The translations under genes and the position numbers were made by a program. From the NCBI RefSeq assembly GCF_037975245.1, contig NC_092579.1, positions 21,024,666 through 21,088,665 on the forward strand: a DNA stretch of 64,000 nucleotides, written 5' to 3'. Below the pieces are notes generated by a model. The model worked only from the letters and a program-made list of their open reading frames with translations. It was not told the origin of the DNA and did not search any database. How positions within the stretch are numbered: the first letter of the stretch is position 1; every line of letters starts with the position of its first letter. Shown in pieces: positions 36,701 to 47,400 of the stretch. The stretch is from Apostichopus japonicus. Its lineage: Eukaryota; Echinodermata; Holothuroidea; Aspidochirotida; Stichopodidae.

Positions 36701-39370
36701 ACTAAAGTTAATCGATTTTGAAAAAAATAAAAATTAACCATTTTTCTGATCATTACACACTACGTATATACAGCGCGTTTAGAGATGTCCGTATCGGGGT
36801 TAAAACTTTAAGGCCATTTTTGGTCAAGAAATCATTTTTGTTACCGATAATAGAGGTCTATCACGTGAAAGATGAACCTGTCTACTTTTATGTGGTGCTA
36901 ACCGGACATGCCAGTAGGCTCCATAACTAAAGTTAATCGATTTTGAAGGGGAAAAAAATTTGGGATCATTACATGTTACGTATATACAGCGCGTTTAGAG
37001 ATGTCCGTATCGGGGTTAAAACTTTAAGGCCATTTTTGGTCAAGAAATCATTTTTGTTACCGATAGTAAATGTATACCACGTGAAAGAGGAACCATTCTA
37101 CTTTAATGTGGTGCTAACCGGACATGCCAGTAGGCTCCATAACTAAAGTTAATCGATTTTGAAGAGAAAAAATCATTTTTTGGATCATTACACATTAGAT
37201 ATACAACGCGTTTAGAGATGTCCGTATCGGGGTTAAAACTTTAAGGCCATTTTTGGTCAAGAAATCATTTTTGTTACCGATAGTAGAGGTATATCACGTG
37301 AAAGATGAACCTGTCTACTTTAATGTGGTGCTAACCAGACATGTCAGTAGGCTCCATAACTAAAGTTAATCGATTTTGAAGGGGAAAAAAATTTGGGATC
37401 ATTACATGTTACGTATATACAGCGCGTTTAGAGATGTCCGTATCGGGTTTAAAACTTTGAGGCCATTTTTGGTCAAGAAATCATTTTTGTTACCGACAGT
37501 AGATGTATACCACGTGAAAGAGGAACCATTCTACTTGAATGTGGTGCTAACCGGACATGCCAGTAGGCTCCATAACTAAAGTTAATCGATTTTGAAGAAA
37601 AAAAAATCATTTTTTGGATCATTACACATTAGATATACAACGCGTTTAGAGATGTCCGTATCGGGGTTAAAACTTTAAGGCCACTTTTGGTCAAGAAATC
37701 ATTTTTGTTACCGATAGTAGAGGTACATCACGTGAAACATGAACCTTTCTACATTAATGTGGTCCTATTCGGACATCCTAGTAGGCTCCATAACTAAAGT
37801 TAATCGATTTTGAAAAAATAAAAATTAACCATTTTTCTTATCATTACACATTACGTATATACAGCCCGTTTAGAGATGTCCGTATCGGGGTTAAAACTTT
37901 AAGGCCACTTTTGGTCAAGAAATTATTTTTGTTACCGATAGTAGAGGTATATCACGTGAAAGATGAACCTGTCTACTTTAATGTGGTGCTAACCGGACAT
38001 GCCAGTAGGCTCCATAACTAAAGTTAATCGATTTTGAAAAAATAAAAATTAACCATTTCTCTGATCATTACACACTTCGTATATACAGCGCGTTTAGAGA
38101 TGTCCGTATCGGGGTTAAAACTTTAAGGGAATTTTTGGTCAAGAAATCATTTTTGTTACCGATAGTAGAGGTATACCACGTGAAAGAGGAACCTTTTTAC
38201 TTTAATTTGGTCTTTTTCGGACATCCTAGTAGGCTCCATAACTAAAGTTAATCGATTTTGAAAAAAAACAATCATTTTTTGGATCATTACACATTAGATA
38301 TACAGCGCGTTTAGAGATGTCCGTATCGGGGTTAAAACTTTAAGGCCACTTTTGGTCAAGAAATCATTTTTGTTACCGATAGTAGAGGTATACCACGTGA
38401 AAGAGGAACCTTTCTACTTTAGTGTGGTGCTAACCGGACATGCCAGTAGGCTCCATAACTAAAGTTAATCGATTTTGAAAAAAATAAAAATTAACCATTT
38501 TTCTGATCATTACACATTACGTATATACAGCGCGTTTAGAGATGTCCGTATCGGGGTTAAAACTTTAAGGCCATTTTTGGTCAAGAAACCATTTTTGTTA
38601 CCGATAGTAGAGGTATACCACGTGAAAGATGAACCTGTCTACTTTAATGTGGTGCTAACCGGACATGCCAGTAGGCTCCATAACTAAAGTTAATCGATTT
38701 TGAAAAAATAAAAATTAACCATTTTCTGATCATTACACATTACGTATATACAGCGCGTTTAGAGATGTCCGTATCGGGGTTAAAACTTTAAGGGAATTTT
38801 TGGTCAAGAAATCATTTTTGTTACCGATAGTAGAGGTATACCACGTGAAAGAGGAACCTTTTTACTTTAATTTGGTCTTTTTCGGACATCCTAGTAGGCT
38901 CCATAACTAAAGTTAATCGATTTTGAAAAAAAACAATCATTTTTTGGATCATTACACATTAGATATACAGCGCGTTTAGAGATGTCCGTATCGGGGTTAA
39001 AACTTTAAGGCCACTTTTGGTCAAGAAATCATTTTTGTTACCGATAGTAGAGGTATACCACGTGAAAGAGGAACCTTTCTACTTTAGTGTGGTGCTAACC
39101 AGACATGCCAGTATAGGCTCCATAACTAAAATTAATCGATTTTGAAGAAGAAGAAAAAAATATCAATATTTTAAAACGTTTAGGCCACTTTTGGTCAAAA
39201 AAATCGGTTTTGTTACCCATAGTAGGTATTACACGTGAAAGAAGAAATTGTTTTCTTTGATTTGATGCTAACCGGACCTCCTAACTAGGTCGATAACTCA
39301 AATTAACCGATTTTGAAATAATAATACGTTTGGATCATAACACATTACCGCGCGTTTCGAGCTAATTTTC
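30705..39370 (+). repeat. Right satellite array, ~225-bp unit, about 38 tandem copies, inverted relative to the left array
   Basis: Units are the reverse complement of the left array (for example ATAACTAAAGTTAATCGATT and CACGTGAAAGA). Local higher-order repeats are visible: a two-unit period of ~451 bp at about 30930-31830; a block at 33137 recurring at about 34258 and 35826; a two-unit period of ~433 bp around 36945-37620; a three-unit period around 38090-38960. The last copy (about 39150-39370) is strongly decayed, as expected at an array edge. The 70-residue frames again start at TTG. Confidence 0.97.
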
Positions 39371-39917
39371 CCATTTGCATCGCACTCCTGTTATGATCGA
39401 ACGGTTTGTAGCCATCGAATTTCAATAAATCAAAGTGTTACTGGCTGTTTTTTCATACCACTTGTAAGAGGAATAACTTAACATCGTCATTGTACCCCTC
39501 TTGACTGTTGCATATTCTCATAAATTAATTGTTTAGACATTTGAAAAAAAAAGAAAAAAAATGGTATAAAAATTGCCGCCATTTACGCCTTTCTCCACAA
39601 GATTTGGTAGGATCACAAGTTTCAGTTCAATATGGATGCAGATTTCGTCCACCATTAAATTCCAAAATTATATTACATGAAAGAGCAACAACTCATCTCT
39701 CATATGGTGCAATTATTGGCATTTTACAGTATTCATAGCGTTAATTATTATCACTTTAAAACAGGTACGAAAAAGTAGCAGTCTTGTTATTGTCCGCTAA
39801 TTTAGGCTGCCCTTAGTGGCTGCTGGGGATCAACTTTCCCGCCACAGCGTACCCAGCGCTCGTCACAGTGTACAAACATCAGTGGCCAACGGCGTGTAAC
39901 GTTGATGTATACACTAT
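39371..39917. other. Non-repetitive right shoulder inside the giant element
   Basis: About 550 bases between the satellite edge and the right terminal repeat. A 69-codon frame (39529-39738) lies here but starts at a non-ATG codon and has no recognised similarity. GGCTGC-CTTAGTGGCTGCTG near 39805 is a degenerate copy of the terminal-repeat motif. No gene is supported. Confidence 0.5.
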
Positions 39918-39965
39918 TGGCTGCTGTTAGTGGCTGCTCTTAGTGGCTGCTACGTTCAAACAGGT
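39918..39965 (-). repeat. Right terminal inverted repeat of the giant element
   Basis: Reverse-complement partner of 20735-20770 (35 of 36 positions over 39918-39953), extended weakly by GTTCAAACAG. It is followed at once by the 11-bp direct repeat at 39966-39976. It contains tandem TTAGTGGCTGCT-type units. Confidence 0.7.
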
Positions 39966-39976
39966 TGTTTTGTCGC

Positions 39977-40143
39977 ATTGGTAAACAAAACCTTGCACAT
40001 GCGCATTGTCCAAAATTCCTGCCAATCGCTTTTGGTTGCCTTGGAGTTATGATCAGCGAACTAACTAGTTCAGTCGCGGATTTTGATAATATCATATTCA
40101 AACAGATTAAAAAAGTGTGTGACTTAGAGTACAAGAGTTAAAC
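39977..40143 (+). promoter_or_regulatory. Candidate promoter of TTC30/IFT70
   Basis: Only about 167 bases separate the giant element from the TTC30 start codon. Visible motifs: TGCACATGCGCA at 39994-40005 (one mismatch from an NRF1 palindrome), GCCAAT at 40021-40026 plus an inverted CCAAT at about 39977, and GTTGCCTTGGAGTT from 40035 (a full GTTGCC RFX half-site with a poor second half). RFX X-boxes are known to drive ciliary genes. There is no TATA box. Function is inferred; some promoter may also lie downstream or inside the element. Confidence 0.45.
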
Positions 40144-41404
40144 ATGGCAAACTTTGATATAAAAGATGGGGAATATACCTCGACAATCTACACAATGGTA
40201 TTTTCAGTTTCAACTCTAGCCTAATTATTTCATGCTTATTCTATTGTATCCTAACGTAAGACAACCATTGAATATGTTGGCCTAGCCTAAGTTAGTATCT
40301 CGATGCATTTGGTTCTACCAAGGAGCAGTTACACTAATTTCTTTTCTGTAAAATTGCTCAGCAAAATCATGTACACGTCATGATCATAAACAAAGAAATT
40401 TGCAACCTGAACCATAACAACTGCAACCAGTTGTCAAATGCCTAACTTTGGATGTTGAATGATCATGAGTAGGCCTAGGCCAGTAATAAAGTAATATTAA
40501 GTTGGATCTAGCCTAGTTCAAAACCAAAAAGGTGTTGGTCTAGGTCCTATAGCCTGGTAACCACCAACGATTGCACAATGTTATTTTCCTGGCTTTGACT
40601 CGCACACGTGATCCAACAATGATATCACATATCTATTTAAATCAGAGCAAAAGTAGAGATATCGTGGCTATGGCTGTCCTTTAAATTAAAGCCTTTCAAT
40701 GTATTGCATGATAAACGCAAACATACCGGTGTCTAACTATAAGCAATGTTTTTATACTATTGTATAGTTATAATCACACACTCATTACACTGTTATCTTT
40801 TGCCAAAATTTTGGCCAACCTGCAGAGACCAAGCAAATTAAAACCACCAATAATAATAAACTGAAAAAAAGGAATACAGGTTATACAGTGAACACTTATA
40901 ACTGGACTTAATACAATGAAGAACTAACGACTCAAAGGTACTTTGTTAAATTTGAACTGCAAACCATGTGCTCTTAAACAGGAATGTTATTTCTGTATGG
41001 GACAGATCCAGACATTATGTACTGCCATCTGTTATGGTGTTAGGTATACATTAGTGTAGACCAGGCCAAATGTACAGTCATGAACTGAAAGGTTGAAACA
41101 CCTGCCAGCGCATGATTTCAAGTGATGGTTAAGATGAACCAAAGCAATGTTATTGTTATTGTCTGAATTATTTATTCCCTCGCAATCTGCAAATGGGCCA
41201 CAATTCTGGTTAAAAAAAAGAGTTCTTTGTCATGATTGTGTGTACTGCACAATAGTATTAAGCAAAATGGTACTTACATAGATGGTCAAGATTGAATGCA
41301 AAAATAGGCTTTAAAAGAACATTTGTGCTCTTTGCAAATGTTGCAAAGTTATATACTATCCTAATTGTTCTTGGCTACTGTAGCTGAACAACCTATCATA
41401 TATA

Positions 41405-41439
<35 letters not shown>

Positions 41440-44400
41440 TTGTTGTTTGGTCTACTTGTTCATATGGGTTTTCATCACTTTTTTCATGATTTGTTTCAGA
41501 TTAAAGAGAGTAGATATCCTGATGCCGTACAAATTCTTTCTCAGCAATTACAAAATCATCCAAAGGTAAAGTATTTTAGAAGTTCTTCTACATTAATACC
41601 TGAATGTAACTATCATTATGTGTGTGTGATGATAAAGATCTTTAATCTTAACTGAATATTTGAAGCGAAACAGACAAATTGTCTTTCTTCATCGACAAAT
41701 CTCTCCCTGGGACAAATCAGAAAGTACCGTGTGTAAAACACATTAAAAAACTGCAATTTTACAAAGGTGTTTCATTCAACCTCAAAAATTTCCTGATCGA
41801 CCACTTGAATTTGACGAACTGCTAGGGCAAATTGAAAAAAGTAAATCAACTTTTATTTGAGCCCATTTATTACTATTAGGACAAAAATGTTTTGCTAGCA
41901 TGAGAAAAGTCAATTTTGTTGAAATAAAGCCTTATAACTGTTCACACATATTCAAGTAAACGTTTGTTTTTGTCTTCCAGTCAAGGGGAGCTCTCTCTCT
42001 GCTTGGGTATTGTTATTTCCATATCCAAGATTACATAAATGCTTCGGACTGCTATGAACAACTGGTACAACTTCATCCAGAGGAGGAAGATTACAAGCTT
42101 TATTATGCTCAATCCCTCTACCACGCTTGTATGTACCCAGAGGCTATGAAAGCTACCTTTCAAATTGAAAATCCAGAGTACCAGCCCAAGGTGAGTATTA
42201 TTGTCATTTCCAAGGAATTACAAGAAGAATTAAGTTCCAAATTTCTTTGTAGATATATGAAGTGGTTTTGTCCCTTTGCAGAGGAAATTATATGTGTATG
42301 TATAAAGTTTTCTGTGTTGAAGCAATGTGGCAGATATTTTAGTTTGATGACAAATGCTAATTTTTCATTTCCTTCAAACCAAACGGTAGCAGCTGGAACC
42401 AGTTGTCAATTAGCTAAAATACATTTTGCCAAGTTTTCACTCAGTTGGGATGTTCGATGTTGATCATGGGTAAACCCAAGCAATTGTGAAGGCCTAACTC
42501 CTTCTTTAATAATCAAATGAAATCTTCATCTGTAATTCGGTCTTGATTCAGACGTGTAAGTTTATTAAATTGGTCTTTATTCAGATGATTGGTTCCCTCT
42601 ATTTTTATTGTTTTTTTCTGGGAAGCTCTACACTGGTTAAATGTTTATATTTTAGGGTATTATTGATACTGTCAGTGCAAGAATTGATCTTTAACTGTAC
42701 TCTCTGGTTCTGTATGCTAATTACAGAAGGCATCATTTTGTTGGTTTTTGTTCACTTTTCAGATCACTAAATTACAAGCTGCTGTTAAATATGGTGAAGA
42801 AGACTTGCCAGCTGCTAAGGTATGTAAAACCATGAAGGAAAAGCAAAAAAATAAATTATGGAATTTTGAAAATTGATTACCATATAGATGGTTGTTTTTG
42901 CATTTTGCAACCCACTTTGTCACTAACCATGATGAACTATGATATTGCATAACTATCACACAGGCTATAAACTACATAAATCTTTTTAGTCTTTAAAGTC
43001 TTTACAATGTGAGTCCTGAATTTCTGAAATAAAGTTTTATACTTTATTTACAGGAATAATCCAGTGGCAGATAATCACTGTTCACTGAAAAACCTCATCT
43101 CAATATCTTGTTCCTAACAGGAGTTATGGTTGATTGCTTGTGACCTATTTTGACCCTATTAAACCCTCAATTATTCCAGGGAGTTGATCACAGTGATGTC
43201 ATTATGAAAAAATGCTGTTCTAAAGCTTTACCTTCCTATTGTAATCTTCTTGATGATTATCCAGGGAGTTGTTATGGAATACTTCCTGATTTATCCTAGA
43301 AATATGGCAAATTTGGAGTGTGTTTGAATAGCTGCCAATGATCTCTGTATTTGGAAGTTCATCAATATGCAACTTTTTTTCGTTAAAATATGATTTTACT
43401 TTGTGAGTGAGTGAGTGAGTGAGTGAGTGAGTGAGTGAGTGAGAGTGAGTGAGTGAGTGAGTGAGTCAGTGAGTGAGTGAGAGAGAGAAAGAGAGTGAGT
43501 GAGTGAGTGAGTGAGTGAGTGAGTGAGAGTGAGTGAGTGAGTGAGTGAGTGAGAGGGAGAGAGTGAGTGAGTGAGTGAGAGTGAGTGAGTGAGTGAGTCA
43601 GTGAGTGAGTGAGTGAGAGAGAGAAAGAGAGTGAGTGAGTGAGTGAGTGAGAGTGAGTGAGTGAGTGAGTGAGTGAGTGAGTGAGTGAGTGAGAGTGAGT
43701 GAGTGAGTGAGTGAGTGAGTGAGTGAGTGAGAGGGAGAGAGTGAGTGAGTGAGTGAGTGAGTGAGTGAGTGAGTGAGTGAGTGAGTGAGTGAGTGAGAGT
43801 GAGTGAGTGAGTCAGTGAGTGAGTGAGAGAGAGAAAGAGAGTGAGTGAGTGAGTGAGTGAGTGAGTGAGTGAGTGAGTGAGTGAGTGAGTGAGTGAGTGA
43901 GTGAGTGAGTGAGTGAGTGAGTGAGTGAGTGAGTGAGTGAGTGAGTGAGTGAGTGAGAGTGAGTGAGTGAGTGAGTGAGTCAGTGAGTGAGTGAGAGAGA
44001 GAAAGAGAGTGAGTGAGTGAGTCAGTGAGTGAGTGAGTCAGTCAGTGAGTCAGTCAGTGAGTCAGTCAGTGAGTCAGTCAGTGAGAGAGTGAGTCAGTGA
44101 GTCAGTCACCCAGTTAAAACTGATAACGAAAAACAAGAAACATCAGTTCAAGTGATGTGTTGACATCATTCAGTCTGCTGTTGCCAAATGCATTAATAAC
44201 AAAATACCATTTAATCTGAAAATCCATATCTTTGCAAATACAACATCCTATGAGGGTGTGGTTTTGACCTGCAGATACAGACATTTTCCAGCCAGTTTTA
44301 TTTAGCAATCATCCTCAGGTACTGGAATATTCCCTCTTTAACCCTTTATGTTCTCTTTTAAAATATACAAACAGAGCTTAGTGGAACAATGCCCCTCTGA

Positions 44401-47400
44401 AGACCCCGACACAGAGGTCAATCTTGGTTGTCTGCTGTTCAAAGAAGGTCATTTTCAACAGGCCTGCCAGAAGTTCCAAAGTGCTATGCAGATTCTGGGC
44501 TACAGACCAGGTGATATTCGATTTATAATGTTTGCCACTGTCAATTAATCGTTAGATTATCCAATTGTTTATATAATTGAACTCAAGGGTATGCAAGGTC
44601 ACTCAATGGATATTAAGTTATCCTATCCGTGCCGTGATTGTGGACCACACCGTTGACTCATGAATATGAAGTAGCACTGTCCACCGTGTTCTGAAAATTT
44701 TCCCTTTCATAAATATTTTTTTAATATTTTTTTTTTTTCATAATATTTTTTGGGTCTTTCCATCTTACAGATTTGTCTTACAACATTGCCCTGTGTTACT
44801 ACAGCTTAAAGCAGTATGCTCCAGCATTAAAACACATTGCTGACATCATTGAGAGAGGCATTAGAGAACATCCAGGTAAAACAAATTCTGCTCTCTCTAT
44901 AATTTGTTTTTTTCATGAGTAAGACTACTTTGTTCAAAATTGTTTAATATTCTGCAACATTTGAAGTAACTTATCTTCTAGAGTTTGGCCACCAATTTTC
45001 CCCACAAACTATCAGCAATTTTAGTTTGTTATGAAAATATTTTAGCAACCCTCCAAACTATTTTGGTGACCCTAAAAGGGTTGTGACCCCCAGTTTGAAT
45101 AAACATGTGGACTTGATCGATATTTTCTACTTATCGATAATTTAATATTGACCATATAATTCAAAGATTTCTTACTTTTCATTAAGTTCCGCGATAAAAC
45201 GCAACTCTGAAAATTGACATCTATTTTGCAGAACTGAGTGTCGGCATGACAACTGAAGGCATTGATGTACGTAGTGTGGGTAACACCCTGATCCTTCACG
45301 AAACTGCCCTGATTGAGGCATTCAATTTGAAGGCTGCCATTGAGTATCAACTGAAAAACAGTAAGTCGTAGGATAAATGGTATACGTATCCCTTCGTTAA
45401 GGAAAATTCACTACAAGTTTATTTTCATGAAAAATGTTTGGAAGCAAAAAGATGCATCTAGAACTGAAATAGTCATATTAAGTGTTTTAAGAAAATTAAT
45501 AAAAAGACAAACAGACAGCAAACAAAATGATGATAATCATTGAGATATCATGAAAAGTTTCTAAAAGATTACATGAAACAATTAAACTCTGACGCCAATT
45601 AAAATAGTTTGCATGGATAAACTTGTCTAGTCAACCTAATCATCTAAAAAAGGCCTTTCGTCTGACAGCCCTCGTAAATTAATCCTGTGTAAAAATTAGA
45701 AAACAGAAAGCTTTTTCGAATGTCTGTCTCCAGAAAGATTACTGATGAACTCTCCAAGATGTTGAAGAATTGGGAAACTAAGTCCTACATGAGGTCATAG
45801 TATGATAGCTCACCAAATGTTTTCTACAGTTTCTAGCCCAATTCAGATAAACGTTCTTCATTACCCAATTTTTAGATAGATGTTAACAATTAAATTGAGT
45901 TTCTATAGCGTTTGTATTTGCCTGTGCAAATTGTTTCCATGGACTCCTTCTCTTTTCAAGATTTTAGTTTATAAATTGGGATTATCTTCTAAAGATTTTT
46001 CTCCTGTCATTTTGTCTCTACTGCAGCTGAAGCATCTCAGGAGGCATTAACTGACATGCCCCCCAGAGCTGAAGAGGTTTGTGAAAGGTTTTACTTTGCC
46101 AGTCGCACCTGTTTAGTGTCACTTTCTATCATGATAAGCATTTACATATTCCTTTGTATTATTCACCTGGAAAAGGTTTTCTCTATATAGATAAGGCATT
46201 ATCATGCTGTATCATAACTATTATTATTCATATTTTCTTGTTAGACATATATCTGGCTAACTTTACTAACGCACACTTCAAAATAAATTCTCTTTTACAT
46301 ATGCCTCTGTTGGTGTGGGATAAATACCAAAATGGGAAAGACTGGAAAATTTTGGTGTAAAATTACTAAGTCAATAATTGCATTTAATCTATCAACTGTG
46401 ATAGATTACAGGATATAAGATAAATTGTATGTATTCTTAAATAATTTGTAATTAAACCTTGGGGCCCGATTCAATGGTGGGGGCCCAGGGGGGGGGGAGG
46501 GAATGATGTGTTCTCATTTTTATAACATATTGTAAGGAAATATGAAAATTTACATTAAGGTCCCCAGTGCCCTTCATGCCCCGGGCCTATGGGTCCAAGA
46601 AATAGAAGGTTAAATGTACTGGAAAAAATGTTAAGAGTTTGTTCACTATGTGTTTACTGAAAAGTTAGACAAAGTACATTTGCCTTTACCATTAGTTGTT
46701 TCCTGTATTTTTTTGTCTTGTTTGATTGGTCAGGAGTTGGACCCTGTCACCTTGCACAACCAAGCTTTGATGAATATGGAAGAACAACCGACCCAGGGTT
46801 TTGAGAAACTTCAATTCCTCCTACAACAGAATCCATTTCCTCCAGTGACGTTTGGCAATTTGTTGATTCTTTACATCAAGTTTGAGGTAAGTTCAGATCG
46901 GATAGAGATACAGCAAATATTTGTTTGAATACTTTAGTATAATCTTACAAAGTTGGTTTACTACAATCCTTTCTGGCCGGGAAATAGGGATGAGGTGATC
47001 AGGTTGAAGGCAGGAATGAGAAATTTACTTCAATACCATATAATCTGTGACCAAGTAGCCAGCCTATAACGATGCAGTGTCATCATTTAATTCCTCCAGA
47101 AGAAAAATTAAGGAGGGGTGGGGGAGGGGATTAGTCAAGACTTCAACCGGTGGTCAGTTATATCCACAATCAACAATAACTTTGTGATACAGAAGCCGAA
47201 TTCCAAAAAAATAGCAGTGACAGAAAAATAACATTTTGTGGGTTTCTATTTTAGAAATTTGCAAGACATGGTAAATGCACACCATGTTTCTAACTTGTGA
47301 TTTTGTAGGTCCCTAAAAGTGGCAAAATCCTGCCATTTGGTTGACTGTTAAAGTTATGTTATAGGCGGAGTGTATAGCCTAGTGTTTAACGCCGGCGTCT

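Larger units (their letters stand above)
20714..39976. mobile_element. Giant (~19.2 kb) foldback-like element with satellite arms
   Basis: Boundaries seen directly: TGTTTTGTCGC at 20714-20724 is repeated in the same orientation at 39966-39976 (11/11). Inside these lie inverted termini, 20735-20770 versus the reverse complement of 39918-39953, matching at 35 of 36 positions. Inside again are two arrays of one 225-bp satellite in opposite orientation, then an inverted ~145-bp tandem repeat, then a short unique centre. Foldback transposons (Drosophila FB, sea-urchin TU) are known for long inverted repeats built of tandem subrepeats, and Mutator-like elements make 8-11-bp target duplications. Assigning this object to such a class is inference. 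No complete transposase is visible. An alternative is a satellite locus inverted by rearrangement, with the terminal repeats arising by chance. Confidence 0.6.

Noticed and set aside
22534-38687. Repeated ~70-residue open frames (MKKIKINHFSDHY type) in the satellite units
   Set aside because: They begin at TTG, not ATG, in an animal genome and exist only because the 225-bp unit has few stops on that strand. Many units break the frame, and there is no splice or start context.
20890-39370. CRISPR array
   Set aside because: Units are 225 bp, contiguous and without spacers, in a clearly intron-bearing animal genome.
39529-39738. 69-codon frame just upstream of TTC30
   Set aside because: Starts at a non-ATG codon, lies inside the giant element boundary and has no recognisable domain.
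20714-39976. Polinton/Maverick-type element, suggested by its 15-20-kb length
   Set aside because: None of the expected genes (polymerase B, integrase, ATPase, protease, capsid) is present; the interior is satellite.
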